Assembly: GCF_014650875.1 (NCBI RefSeq)
Contig: NZ_BMVU01000017.1
Location: 1 to 64,000, forward strand
Origin: Streptomyces minutiscleroticus
GTDB taxonomy: Bacteria; Actinomycetota; Actinomycetes; Streptomycetales; Streptomycetaceae
Direction of reading: 5' to 3'
DNA: 64,000 nt
Below are positions 20,466 to 29,706 of this stretch, piece by piece. The notes beneath the pieces are model-generated. The model did no database searches. It was not told the DNA's origin and was given only the letters and a program-made list of their open reading frames with translations. A program made the translations under genes and the position numbers. How positions within the stretch are numbered: the first letter of the stretch is position 1; each line of letters starts with the position of its first letter.

Positions 20466-21179
20466 GTGAAGACGCACATCGTCGGCGAGATCATGACGAC
20501 CGAGGTGGTTCAGGCCCGGCGGCAGACCCCGTTCAAGGAGTTGGTCCGGCTGCTGGACCGGCACCGGATCAGCGGTCTGCCCGTTGTGGACCACGACGAC
20601 AAGGTCGTCGGCGTGGTCTCCGGAACCGATCTGGTGCGCGGGCAGGCGGCCCGGGCCCGTGCCGGCCTGGACTCCCGCTTCCGGCCGTCCCGCCTTCGCC
20701 GCCTCACCCGCAAGGCGGCCGCCGGGGGACGCGGCACCACCGCCGGAGAGGTGATGACGGCGCCCGCCGTCACGGTGCACCCTGAACAGGGTGTCCCGGA
20801 CGCCGCGCGCGTGATGGAACGGCACGGCGTCGAGCGGCTGCCCGTGGTGGACGAGGAGGACCGGCTCATCGGCATCGTCACCCGCCGTGACCTGCTGCGG
20901 GTCTTCCTGCGCACGGACGAGGACATCCGCCGGCAGGTGGACGGCGACGTCCTGGCCGCTGCCTTGGGCCTCCCTGCAGACGCCGTGGGTGTGTCCGTCC
21001 GGGACGGCGTGGTCACGCTGGCCGGGTGCGTGGAGCACCGCAGCGACATCCCGACGGCAATACGCTCGACCTGGCGTGCAGAGGGCGTGGTCGGTGTGGT
21101 CAACCGCCTGACGTACCGCGTCGACGACGTACAGCCGTCTCCGCCCGCCCCCCACGCGGCCACCCGTCCCCAATCGTGA
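20466..21179 (+). CDS. CBS-domain pair plus BON domain protein
   Basis: A 237-residue cytosolic protein with a CBS pair, which commonly senses adenine nucleotides, and a C-terminal BON domain. CBS1 covers about residues 8-60 (EIMTTEVVQARRQTPF, GLPVVDHDDKVVGVVSGTDL). CBS2 covers about 95-150 (VMTAPAVTVHPEQ, RLPVVDEEDRLIGIVTRRDL). The BON segment follows (GVSVRDGVVTLAGCVEHRS, VVGVVNRLTY). The GTG at 20466 follows GAGGGAGGA; the long in-frame extension upstream has no CBS features. Proteins of this layout are common near Streptomyces Usp genes and mycobacterial DosR targets. It may act as an energy-charge sensor, but the partner is unknown. Confidence 0.88.
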   Translation: MKTHIVGEIMTTEVVQARRQTPFKELVRLLDRHRISGLPVVDHDDKVVGVVSGTDLVRGQAARARAGLDSRFRPSRLRRLTRKAAAGGRGTTAGEVMTAPAVTVHPEQGVPDAARVMERHGVERLPVVDEEDRLIGIVTRRDLLRVFLRTDEDIRRQVDGDVLAAALGLPADAVGVSVRDGVVTLAGCVEHRSDIPTAIRSTWRAEGVVGVVNRLTYRVDDVQPSPPAPHAATRPQS

Positions 21180-21847
21180 TCGAAAGGTCCGGCCCGGTCG
21201 TGCGGAGGGCGTCACCGATCGCGTTCGGGGGCCGGACACCGACTGCTCGGAACGGGCGCAGGGACAGCAGGAGTTCCTCAACGGCTGCGGGAAAGGCCCC
21301 GGCCGCGGAAGGACGACACGGCCGGGGGCGCAGACGGTGCCCGCACGGCCCAGCCCCCTCGTGGACGACCTGCGCGCGCCTCGTCCGCGACGACCGCCGG
21401 AACCTGTTCGGCGGTCCGCCCGGCATTGCCCCGGTGTGCCGCCTGTCCCTGGCCGGCCTGCATCCGCAACGCGTCGATCAGCCCGGGCGGCAGAGGCCGC
21501 AGGTCCCGCACCCGGTCCAACCAGCCTCGTCGGTATCGGGCGGCACTTTCTCGGCTCCGGCCGGCCTCGGGGATCCGGGGCGCTGCAGGACTTTGCGCCG
21601 CCGCCATGGCATCCAGTGTGGCTCTGACGGCGGCGTTCCAGCCGGTCGACGCACATGCCCCCTTCAAGGAGCGCTCCGGGCAACGGGCTCGACGCCGTGT
21701 GGCCGAGGCTTTCCCCGCCTTCGCCGCCCCGCCCCCGGCCCTTGGACCCAGCGGTCCGGGCCGTTCAGCCTCTGCCCTCGCCCCGTCCCGGGGCAGCAAG
21801 GTTGTGTCCAGGGGAGGGCTCCTCCCGATACGTGGAAGGAGAGCGTC
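21180..21847. other. Intergenic stretch with an OsdR-like box at 21744-21757
   Basis: The symmetrical GGACC-CAGC-GGTCC at 21744-21757 lies 91 bp before the ATG of a collapsed Usp gene. A minus-strand frame over about 21450-21660 gives a helical-looking, basic sequence (ARYRRGWLDRVRDL) without a family match. The rest is unassigned. Confidence 0.4.
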
Positions 21848-22130
21848 ATGCACCCCCTTCCCCGCGCTGGAGGAGGACCGTGCCGACCGGGAGGACCACG
21901 AGGTCCGGCTCCTGGCCGACGCGCTGCGGCCGTGGCGGGAGAAGTATCCGACGGTGCCGGTCTTGGAGGACGTCGTGCTGCTCGACCCGGCCGAAGCCCT
22001 GATCCGGCGCACCGGGTCCAGTTCCCTGGTGGTCATGGGGCAGCCCAGCCGGCGGGCGGACACCGTGGTGGAGGCGCTGCTGCGAGAGGTACGGTGCCCG
22101 GTGGCGGTCGTGCCCCCGTCGGCCGGGTGA
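21848..22130 (+). pseudogene. Collapsed universal stress protein gene
   Basis: The promoter side is intact: an OsdR-like box at 21744-21757 and a strong ribosome site (GGAAGGAGA) before the ATG at 21848. In the frame of that ATG, however, there is no Usp sequence. A different frame over about 21880-22130 encodes the end of a two-domain Usp: EVRLLADALRPWREKYP, then SLVVMGQPSRRADT and CPVAVVPPSAG, equivalent to the last 70-80 residues of the 301-residue Usp at 15879-16784. The simplest reading is an internal deletion that removed the first domain and half of the second and shifted the frame. Confidence 0.75.
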
Positions 22131-22762
22131 GCGACCTCGAGAATGTGCGGGGACCCGGCCGGAGCGGCGTTCCCGCTGCCCGGCGCGAGCACCGGACCGA
22201 GTGCCCGAACACCACGGCCCGAGGTGTGCGCTGCACTGTCCCGACCGCCTGGCACGCCCCCGGTGAGCTGCCGCCGGTGGCGTCACGGCGGCACAGGTCA
22301 CGACGGTGGCCCGGCCGGTGCAGGCGCTCCTGCGGTCGTGTGCACGGTGGCATCGTCCGGTACGGGCTCTTTCCGCTCTCCGCCCGACACGCCTCGTGTG
22401 CTACGGGTCGTCCTGCGCCGTTCGCGTACTGGTGTCAGGTGCTGACTCCGGCTCCGCCGGGGACCCTGCCGCCGGACGGCCCCGCGGCAGCGCGTTCCGG
22501 CCGTCCTCCATGCCGGGGCCTGCCGGCCCTTCCGAACGCCCCGCCGTTGCGGATCGTCTTCCACCACGCCCGAAACGCACACCGAGCCGCGAACGTCTGT
22601 CACAAAGCACCGCACCGGTCGGACGGGGCGGTGACACGGCCCGAGCCGGACGGCATTTCAGGGTGCCGTCGGCCTTCGCCGTGCCGGATGCGGGGCAAGG
22701 ACACCCGTGGCCGGGAGTGCCAAAGGACACGGCGCATCCGGCCGCCCCGGCCGGCGGACGGA
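22131..22762. other. Intergenic stretch, nothing recognised
   Basis: About 630 bp between the Usp relic and pflA. No frame shows a known domain. A weak inverted match (GGATGCG near 22688 and CGCATCC near 22733) might help terminate pflA but is too long-looped to call. Confidence 0.35.
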
Positions 22763-23545
22763 TCAGTAGGCGCTCAGTCCACGGGCGAGGAACTGCTCCC
22801 TCACCTGCTGCACCAGTTCGGGAGCGGGGGCTGGGGTGTCCCGCAGCGGGAAGGGCAGGCCGAGGGCCTCGTACTTCGCCGCGCCCAGCTTGTGGAACGG
22901 CAGGACGTCCACCCGGTCGACGGCGCCGAGGCCGGACAGGAAGCGGGCCAGACCGTCGATGGCCCTCAGGTCGTCGGTCCAGCCGGGAACCAGGACGTAG
23001 CGGATCCATGTGCGCACGCCGAGCCGGTTCAGGCGGGTGGCGAAGTTCAGGGTGGGGGCGAGTTCGCCGCCGGTCAGCCTGCGGTAGGTGGCGAGGTCGA
23101 AGGATTTGACGTCCAGCAGTACCAGGTCGGTGTCGGCGAGGAGACTGTCGGTGGCGCGGGCCCCGAGGAAGCCGGAGGTGTCCAGGGCGGTGTGCAGGCC
23201 GGCCTCCTTGCAGCGGCGCAGCACGGCGGCGGTGAAGGCGGGCTGGAGCAGGGGCTCCCCGCCGGTGACGGTCACTCCCCCGCCGGCGGTGCTGAGGAAG
23301 TTCCGGTACTTGTCGATCCGCGCCATCACCTCATCGACGGTGGCCGGGCGGCCGTCGCGCATGTGCCAGGTGTCGGGGTTGGCGCAGTACAGGCAGCGCA
23401 GCGGGCAGCCGCTGACGAAGAGCACGAACCGGGTCCCGGGACCGTCCACGCCGGTGGACAGGTCCCAGGAGTGGATCCGGCCGACCGCCGCAGGCCGCGC
23501 CGCGGTCTCGTGCGCAGCGGCCTGCGCCGCCCTGGTCTCCTTCAC
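22763..23545 (-). CDS. pflA: Pyruvate formate-lyase activating enzyme (radical SAM)
   Basis: Uses a [4Fe-4S] cluster and S-adenosylmethionine to place the glycyl radical on PFL. The 260 residues include the radical-SAM triad Cys47, Cys51 and Cys54 in GCPLRCLYC, preceded by the activase motif TRFVLFVSG, and the SAM-binding VTVTGGEPLLQ. The C-terminus KLGAAKYEALG is typical of PFL activases. The start is a GTG at 23545 that overlaps the pflB stop (GTGA), so translation is coupled. No second ferredoxin-type Cys cluster is present, which separates it from glycerol-dehydratase activases. Confidence 0.95.
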   Translation of the reverse strand: MKETRAAQAAAHETAARPAAVGRIHSWDLSTGVDGPGTRFVLFVSGCPLRCLYCANPDTWHMRDGRPATVDEVMARIDKYRNFLSTAGGGVTVTGGEPLLQPAFTAAVLRRCKEAGLHTALDTSGFLGARATDSLLADTDLVLLDVKSFDLATYRRLTGGELAPTLNFATRLNRLGVRTWIRYVLVPGWTDDLRAIDGLARFLSGLGAVDRVDVLPFHKLGAAKYEALGLPFPLRDTPAPAPELVQQVREQFLARGLSAY

Positions 23546-25800
23546 AGCGATCCGTGGAAGGTCCGGCTGATCACGTCGAGCTGCTGCTCGCGGGTCAGGC
23601 GCACGAAGTTGACCGCGTACCCGGAGACCCGGATGGTCAGCTCGGGGTACCGCTCCGGGTTCTCCATGGCGTCCTCCAGCGTGGCCCGGTCCAGGACGTT
23701 GACGTTCATGTGGAAGCCGCCCGACGCCATGTAGGCGTCCAGGATGCCCACCAGGTTGGCCGGGCGTTCCCCGGGAACGTGGCCGAGTCCCTCGGGTGTG
23801 ATGGTGGTGGTCAGGGAGATGCCGTCGCGGGCCTGCTCGTAGGGCAGCTTGGCCACCGACAGCGCCGAGGCGGCCACACCGTGCCGGTCGCGGCCGTTCA
23901 TGGGGTTGGCGCCGGGCGCGAAGGGCTGCCCGGAGCGCCGGCCGTCCGGGGTGTTGCCGGTGTGCCGGCCGTAGACGACGTTGGAGGTGATGGTCAGTAC
24001 GGACTGGGTGTGTTCGGCGTCCCGGTAGGTGGGGTGCTTGCGCACCTTCGCCATGAACGACTCCACCAGCCCGGCGGCAAGGGCGTCGGCGCGGTCGTCG
24101 TTGTTGCCGTAGGCCGGGTAGTCGCCCTCGGTGCGGTAGTCGACGGCCAGACCGGTGGTGTCGCGGATCACCTTCACCCGCGCGTGCTTGACGGCGGACA
24201 GGCTGTCCGCGGCGACGGACAGGCCGGCGATGCCGCAGGCCATGAAGCGGTGCACGGGGTGGTCGTGGAGTGCCATCTCGATGCGCTCGTAGGCGTACTT
24301 GTCGTGCATGTAGTGGATGACGTCGAGCGCGTTGACGTAGGTGGCCGCCAGCCACTCCAGGACCTGGTCGTAGGCGGCCGCGAGTTCCTCGTAGTCCAGG
24401 TACTCGCCGGTCAGCGCCGGCATCGCGGGGGTGATCTGCTCGCCGGTCATCTCGTCCCGGCCGCCGTTGACCGCATACAGCAGCGCCTTGGCGAGGTTGA
24501 CGCGGGCGCCGAAGAACTGCATCTGCCGGCCCACCGCCATGGCCGACACGCAGCAGGCGATCGCGGTGTCGTCGCCGGTGTACGGCCGCGTCAGTTCGTC
24601 CGACTCGTACTGCACGGCGCTGGTGTCGATGGAGACGCGGGCGCAGAACTCCTTGAAGGCGGCCGGCAGTCGCGGCGACCACAGCACGGTCAGGTTCGGC
24701 TCGGGCGCGGGGCCCAGGTTGTACAGGGTCTGCAGGAAGCGGAAGGAGGTTCGGGTGACCAGGGGGCGCCCGTCCTCGCCGATGCCGCCGATGGACTCCG
24801 TCACCCAGGTGGGGTCGCCGGAGAACAGCGCGTCGTACTCGGGCGTGCGCAGGAAGCGCACGATCCGCAGCTTGATCACGAAGTCGTCGACCAGCTCCTG
24901 GGCCCGGGACTCGTCGATCACGCCGTCGTCCAGGTCGCGCCGGAGGTAGACGTCCAGGAAGGTGGAGGTGCGGCCCAGGGACATCGCGGCCCCGTTCTGC
25001 TCCTTCACGGCGGCGAGGTAGCCGAGGTAGAGCCACTGCACGGCCTCGTGCGCGGTGGCGGCGGGCCGGGAGACGTCGCAGCCGTACGCGGCCGCCATGC
25101 GGGTCAGCTCGCCCAGGGCCCTGATCTGCTCGGCGAGTTCCTCGCGGTCGCGAATGACGTGCTCGGTGGAGGGCTCGGCGTCCAGCAGCGCGCGCTCGGC
25201 CCGCTTGGCGTCGATCAGCCGGTCGGTGCCGTACAGCGCCACGCGCCGGTAGTCGCCGATGATCCGGCCCCGTCCGTAGGCGTCCGGCAGGCCGGTGATG
25301 ATGCCGACCCTGCGGGCCGCCCGCATCGCCGGGGTGTAGGCGTCGAACACCCCGTCGTTGTGGGTCTTGCGGTAGGTGCCGAAGACCTTCGTCACGAACG
25401 GGTCGGCCTCGTAGCCGTACGCCCTGAGGCTGTTCTCCACCATGCGGAGCCCGCCGTTGGGCATGATCGCGCGCTTCAGCGGGGCGTCGGTCTGCAGGCC
25501 GACGATCAGCTCGCGCTCGCGGTCGATGTAACCGGGAGCGTGCGAGGTGATCGTCGACGGGGTGGCGGTGTCGACGTCGAGGACGCCGCGGCGCCGCTCC
25601 TCGGGAAACAGCGCGCGGACCTTCTCCCACACCGTGCGGGTGCGGTCGGTCGGCCCCGTCAGGAACGCCGCGTCGCCTGTGTACGGGATGTAGTTGGCCT
25701 GGATGAAGTCGCGCACGTCCACGTGCTCGCGCCAGCGCCCGCCGGCGAAGCCTCGCCACGCCTCGGCCGCCCGGGACCCGATTGCCGCCGTTGCCGTCAT
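23542..25800 (-). CDS. pflB: Pyruvate formate-lyase (glycyl radical enzyme)
   Basis: Converts pyruvate and CoA to acetyl-CoA and formate without oxygen. The 752 residues are full length. The adjacent catalytic cysteines lie near 416-417 in TAIACCVSAMAVGRQMQFF and the glycyl-radical Gly near 727 in RVSGYAVNF. Other PFL-specific segments include YGRGRIIGDYRRVALYG and SGQPFAPGANPMNGRD. The ATG at 25800 follows GAGGGAGA. It forms an operon with pflA and has a perfect OsdR-like box 120 bp upstream. PFL is destroyed by oxygen when active, so its presence in an aerobic filamentous actinomycete implies use under microaerobic or anoxic survival. Confidence 0.96.
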   Translation of the reverse strand: MTATAAIGSRAAEAWRGFAGGRWREHVDVRDFIQANYIPYTGDAAFLTGPTDRTRTVWEKVRALFPEERRRGVLDVDTATPSTITSHAPGYIDRERELIVGLQTDAPLKRAIMPNGGLRMVENSLRAYGYEADPFVTKVFGTYRKTHNDGVFDAYTPAMRAARRVGIITGLPDAYGRGRIIGDYRRVALYGTDRLIDAKRAERALLDAEPSTEHVIRDREELAEQIRALGELTRMAAAYGCDVSRPAATAHEAVQWLYLGYLAAVKEQNGAAMSLGRTSTFLDVYLRRDLDDGVIDESRAQELVDDFVIKLRIVRFLRTPEYDALFSGDPTWVTESIGGIGEDGRPLVTRTSFRFLQTLYNLGPAPEPNLTVLWSPRLPAAFKEFCARVSIDTSAVQYESDELTRPYTGDDTAIACCVSAMAVGRQMQFFGARVNLAKALLYAVNGGRDEMTGEQITPAMPALTGEYLDYEELAAAYDQVLEWLAATYVNALDVIHYMHDKYAYERIEMALHDHPVHRFMACGIAGLSVAADSLSAVKHARVKVIRDTTGLAVDYRTEGDYPAYGNNDDRADALAAGLVESFMAKVRKHPTYRDAEHTQSVLTITSNVVYGRHTGNTPDGRRSGQPFAPGANPMNGRDRHGVAASALSVAKLPYEQARDGISLTTTITPEGLGHVPGERPANLVGILDAYMASGGFHMNVNVLDRATLEDAMENPERYPELTIRVSGYAVNFVRLTREQQLDVISRTFHGSL

Positions 25801-25873
25801 CGCCGGTCTCTCCCTCACTGTGCGCAGGAACTTCCGCACTTCCGATCCTGGCCGCCCGCGCCGCTCCCGAGCA

Positions 25874-25933
25874 GGGCCCCTCGGCACACCCGGCGCCCGC
25901 CGACCGGCCCCGGGCGGCTGGGCCCTTCGGCCC
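25874..25933. promoter_or_regulatory. Two OsdR-like boxes upstream of pflB
   Basis: The best site GGGCC-CTTC-GGCCC is at 25920-25933; the same 14-mer occurs in reverse orientation at 17650-17663. A weaker site GGGCC-CCTC-GGCAC lies at 25874-25887. They are 120 and 74 bp from the pflB start. Confidence 0.6.
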
Positions 25934-26060
25934 CGGAGCAGTTGACCGATCCGGCAGCATTCAGGATCGTCGTGCCCCGAAGCTGTCCGTCTGCGTTCCG
26001 CCGGCGGTTCCCCGGCCGACGCGGGACGGTCGCGGAACACTACCGGCGTGGGGCGGAGCA

Positions 26061-26609
26061 TCAGGCCGACCGATCCGGTACGGGTGCTGCCGCGGGCCGG
26101 GCGAGCACGCCCATTCCACCGGCGAGCGCGAGCGTCAGGCGGGCCGACGGGGACGGCTCGCCGACGGGTGCGAGGCTCTGGCCGACAGACGCGGACAGCG
26201 GCTCGCCGCGCGGGAGAGCCCGCTCGGCCGCGAGCCCGTGTCCTGCACCGGCCTGTTCCGCACCCTCGCGAGCGCGCGTATGAATCGGTGCAGTACCCCT
26301 GTGACCTGCCGGCTGCAAGCCAGGACCGGCGACCGCAGTGAAGATGTGCTGCGCCGCGCCGCAGCACGCGGCCTGCGCAAGCAACGCACCGTTGAGCAGG
26401 AAACTGACGCCTTCGCCGGACAACGGCGCGCTCCCGCGCGGACGCCTGGGCGGCGGCGTGCGCCTCATGAGCCCGACGAGCGTTCCCCCAATGATCACTA
26501 CCGTCCACATCACCAGCGTGGCCCAGACCTCTACGGCATCGTCGCGGCGCCGCAGGGGGCTGGCCCGCCAGCGCCACAGCCGCCTTGCCGCGCTCTTGCC
26601 CACGCACAT
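26061..26609 (-). pseudogene. Degenerate Rv1733c-family paralogue
   Basis: The N-terminus is clearly related to the Rv1733c-type protein at 19297-19926: LWRWRASPLRRR, then the acidic turn DDAVEVWATL and a membrane helix LVMWTVVIIGGTLVGLM. The family then needs the YAxQRAERxPVSAVL motif and a beta-rich domain. Instead the frame runs through an unrelated hydrophobic segment (SFLLNGALLAQAACC) and 100 residues of Ala/Gly/Pro-rich sequence. The start at ATG 26609 has an excellent ribosome site (GAGGAAGGA). Deletion or rearrangement after the first helix is likely; a short two-helix protein could still be made. Confidence 0.55.
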
Positions 26610-26933
26610 CGCCGTTCCTTCCTCGTCCATTTCGCTGGCCCTTCGCCGGTGGCAGCGCGACCTGACACGTGACAGGGACCGATGAGACGGCTTCCCGGGC
26701 CCACCGGACTTGCCTCACCTGTGGCGGGTCACGTCCGCCGAGGCGGTGTATGACGGCCACTCGGCGGTCTCGTCGTTGGGGCTGTGCGGTGAGTTCGGTG
26801 GGCGGGGCGGTGTGGGTGGTTTCTGACTCGATCGGGTGGCGGCGGGCCCGGGCGAGGAGGTCGCGGCCCATGGAGCGGCGGGCCTCGGTTCACCGATCAA
26901 GTCCCGGAGAGGCTGGCTCGTGAAAGCCCGAGG
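26610..26933. other. Intergenic stretch, nothing recognised
   Basis: About 320 bp between the Rv1733c-like relic and the methyltransferase stop. Frames are low-complexity shadows. It forms the boundary between the dormancy block and the decayed accessory zone. Confidence 0.35.
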
Positions 26934-27560
26934 CTAGGGGCGGCGGGCCAGCAAGTGGGTGTCGAGGAAGCCCCGCTCGGAAGCCGGGTCATGAAGCAGC
27001 CGAGCAACCGTGACGAGCCCGGCTCCGGCCAGCAACTCGGCGAACCGGTCCGCCGGCCAGCTATAAGCCGGCGCCACCTTGTGATCGAAGCGGACCGGCT
27101 CCGGTGCCTCGGTCCCGAAGAACGAGACCAGGAGCAGTCCTCCCGGTGCCAGGACACGGGCCTGCTCGGCGAGCAGCGCGGGCAATTCCCCGGGCGGAGT
27201 ATGGATCATCGAGTAGTGGGCCAGCACTCCGCCGAGTGCGCCGTCCTCGACCGGCAGTGCCTCCATGCGCGCCTCGTCGAACCGCAGCGCTGGGTGGGCC
27301 CGTCGAGCATGGTCGACCATGGCCGGGGAGAGGTCGAGCCCGAAGGCGTCCAGCCCCAGGTCGTGCAGCATGGCCGTCAGATGTCCGGGCCCGCACCCCA
27401 CGTCGGCCGCCCGCAGGTTCCCCGTCCCGCGCACCAGCTCGGCGAAGGTGCCGATCATGTTCCGCGCGAACGGCCGCGTCTCCAACCGGTTGGCGAACAT
27501 CGACGCATAGAGCTCGACGACTCCGTCGTAGGCCGCCCTGGTCTCGATCTGATGTTCCAT
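26934..27560 (-). CDS. Class I SAM-dependent methyltransferase (small-molecule type)
   Basis: A 208-residue methyltransferase with motif I ADVGCGPGHLTAML, acidic motif II in GLDLSPAMVDHAR, motif III around GGVLAHYSMIH and a post-motif RVLAPGGLLLVSFF. The substrate is not evident. The ATG at 27560 has no purine-rich ribosome site. A TTAGC-like element about 10 nt upstream suggests that the message may be leaderless; a GTG at 27563 is an alternative start. It stands alone, is flanked by decayed genes, and is too far from the aureolic-acid operons to be assigned to them. Confidence 0.8.
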   Translation of the reverse strand: MEHQIETRAAYDGVVELYASMFANRLETRPFARNMIGTFAELVRGTGNLRAADVGCGPGHLTAMLHDLGLDAFGLDLSPAMVDHARRAHPALRFDEARMEALPVEDGALGGVLAHYSMIHTPPGELPALLAEQARVLAPGGLLLVSFFGTEAPEPVRFDHKVAPAYSWPADRFAELLAGAGLVTVARLLHDPASERGFLDTHLLARRP

Positions 27561-27651
27561 CACGGGGAGGAAGCTAACACCCGCGCCGTGCGCACCCGTT
27601 CTCCGACCCCGCGCCGACCCCGTCTTCAGGAATTGGCACCCCGGCGCAAGA

Positions 27652-28026
27652 TCACAGAACAACCCTGGTAGTTCGGAGAAGCCACGAGCCGAGGGTGCGC
27701 AGCGGCAGAGCGTGGTGATAACGCCGGCGGCAGACTGGGCACGTGGTGCGAGCGGCCACGGCCCTGTCGAGCGCGGCTTCCTCGGCGAGCGTCGTCGGCA
27801 GCTTGGGCTCGGCCCGGTCGGTGCGGTACAGCCAGGCGGAGCGGCGGCCGCCGCGGCACTCGATGCGGGCGACGGGCCCCTGGCCGCCGGGGCGTGCACG
27901 GTACGCGCGGTGCACGGCGCGTACGGCACGCGCTGGGACTCCGGCGGGCGGTCCCGTCGAACGGGACGCGATGCAGAAGTGCCGGAGGTGTACGGCGCTT
28001 CCCGGCGCCCGGACCGGGGGCCGCAC
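27652..28026 (-). pseudogene. RRQRL-type zinc-binding protein remnant of an integrative element
   Basis: The C-terminal part matches the small zinc-binding proteins found beside transfer and replication genes of actinomycete integrative elements: RPGGQGPVARIECRGGRR, WLYRTDRAEPKLPTTLAEE, then a zinc knuckle CPVCRRRYHHALPLRTLGS. The expected N-terminal RRQRL segment is not seen in frame and there is no good start with a ribosome site. No Tra, Rep, integrase or att site is visible nearby, so this is a relic rather than an active element. Confidence 0.6.
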
Positions 28027-28359
28027 GACACCTCTTGCGACTCCGAGCGCGGCGCGTCTTGCAGGGCGGCGGGCGGCACGGCCGGTGGACGGCGCCGTGC
28101 TCCTGGTCGTCGTCGGCGGTGCACGTCATTGCGTTGACGTACCGGCGCTGGCGGAGACGTACAGGACGACCGCGGCCGGGCTCGCGGGCGGCCGCATGAC
28201 ATCTCGTGCAGCGCGGATCGGCCAGGGTTCCGTCCGGGACGAAAATGCGGCGGCCCGGTGGCCGCCGGCGCCGCCGTCGGCACGGTGGGTGCGCGCCTGC
28301 CCTGGCTACGAAGCGACCCCCGGCACTTTCCCCGCCGGGGTCGCTTCGCTCTGCCGGGG
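28027..28359. other. Short gene-free stretch, nothing recognised
   Basis: About 330 bp between the zinc-protein remnant and the truncated oxidoreductase. No known domain was seen in any frame. It may be more decayed element sequence. Confidence 0.3.
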
Positions 28360-28665
28360 TCAGGGCCCGGCGATGAGCCACAGGATCAGTGCAGCGTCCA
28401 GGTCGCCACCGGTCATCCGATCCGAGGCGGCGGCCTGCCTGGCGAGGAGGGCTGTGTCGCGCGACGGGGCGAGCAGCACCTCGGTCTGGACGCGGATGCG
28501 GGAGGTGGCGCCCGCGAGGACGGCAAGCGCGACCAGGGGTTCGGGGTTGCGGTGGACGAGTCGGTCGAGCAGGCCGAGCGTGCTGAAGGGCCCTGCGTCG
28601 GCGCGCTGGGCCCAGGCGAGCAGGATGGCAGGGTCGCCGACGGGCAGGCCGATACCGACGTTCAT
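28360..28665 (-). pseudogene. N-terminal fragment of a luciferase-like flavin oxidoreductase
   Basis: The 101-residue frame begins MNVGIGLPVGDPAILLAWA and continues with FSTLGLLDRLVHRNPEPL, AGATSRIRVQTEVLLAP and ASDRMTGG, the first third of an F420/FMN-dependent LLM-class oxidoreductase (normally about 280-340 residues). After GGDLDAALILWLIAGP it stops, so the barrel is incomplete and no enzyme is expected. The ATG at 28665 has a perfect GGAGG upstream, so expression signals outlived the coding sequence. Confidence 0.7.
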
Positions 28666-29151
28666 GAAGGAGACCTCCGAAGGGAAGGGTCGGCAAGGAC
28701 CGCTGCCGCCCCTCCGGCACCTCGGTGAGGCGGGACGCTCCCGCTCTGCGGCGTGCTTCTGGGGAACGTCTCGTCGAAGTGGTCCCACATCGGGGTGAGA
28801 CGGTTCGGCGGGACAAGCTGATCTGGGCCGGCTCCCGGCCCAAGCGGTTACAGGCAGGACGTACCGGGGACCGGATGCACGCGGTGTGACAGGGACGCCC
28901 GAGCGGTCGGGACGAGCAGCGGCAGCGTTCCTGCGGGCCGGCGCTACGGTGGTGGTGCTGGTGCACGGTTCCCGCGTGCTCGTGCACGACGGGACAGCTC
29001 CCCGCCCCTGGGAGCGCGCCGGCCGACCGCGCGGCATCCCACGCCCCTCGGCGGACAGGCCGGACGCGCGGCGCGACTGCGCGAAGTCGAACGCTTCCGC
29101 CAAGGCGTTCAAGACGCTGAACAACGCCGGACAGCACGCCAGAAAACCCCA
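28666..29151. other. Intergenic stretch, nothing recognised
   Basis: About 490 bp upstream of the LLM fragment. I saw no domain, RNA gene or clear repeat. It probably includes the fragment's former promoter. Confidence 0.3.
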
Positions 29152-29706
29152 TCACCGACAGCACCCCCGGACGAACCCACCCGACAGGTGATCACGGAGC
29201 AGCGTCCGGCTGTCGTAAACGCCGCGCTGGACGTTCGACTCGCCCAGTGCGCTCAGGCCGCCCGGTCCGGCGATTGGGCCCTGCGGTCGCCGGGGTCGGG
29301 GTGGTGCCGGCGAGGGAGACTTCGGCCCCGCTCCGGCGGGTGCCCAGCCGGTCTTGGCGCAGGTGGGAATGTCGTACCAGCGCAGCCAGCGGAACCAGGT
29401 CCGGGCCATGACGATGGCCAGGGGCATCATCAGCCAGGTCAGGATGCGGAAGCGGATGCGTTCGTCGGTGCGGATGATGCCGAGGTAGCGCAGCCCCTGG
29501 GCCCGGCCGAGGAGGAAGGGAATCCAGAGCACGCTCAGCGGGGGCATGTTGTCGTAGGCGATGGGTTCCACGACGAGCAGCCAGACGGTGTTCGTCTGGG
29601 TGAGGACCATCCGGGTCCAGCGGACGGCGTGCAGCCCACGCGGATTCGACCGGCCGACGAAGGCGGCTCCCGGCCACAGGCTCGCCCGTCGGGCGTGATC
29701 CTGCAT
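29152..29706 (-). pseudogene. Possible C-terminal fragment of a membrane glycosyltransferase
   Basis: Between about 29344 and 29660 the minus frame reads like the end of a processive family-2 glycosyltransferase: a basic RWTRMVLTQTNTVW segment, a hydrophobic stretch LSVLWIPFLL, a second hydrophobic segment TWLMMPLAIVMARTW and a closing WLRWYDIPTCAKTGW. The catalytic N-terminal half is missing and the frame ends in low-complexity sequence. The identification is tentative; another membrane protein is possible. Confidence 0.3.

Noticed and set aside
23542..26871. N-terminal extension of the PFL frame beyond 25800
   Set aside because: PFL homology, length and ribosome site all place the start at 25800; the extension is arginine-rich and crosses the regulatory boxes.
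26934..27560. Small methyltransferase as a member of the antibiotic cluster
   Set aside because: It is separated from the cluster by relics and a toxin-antitoxin operon, and all expected aureolic-acid methyltransferases are found elsewhere in the cluster.
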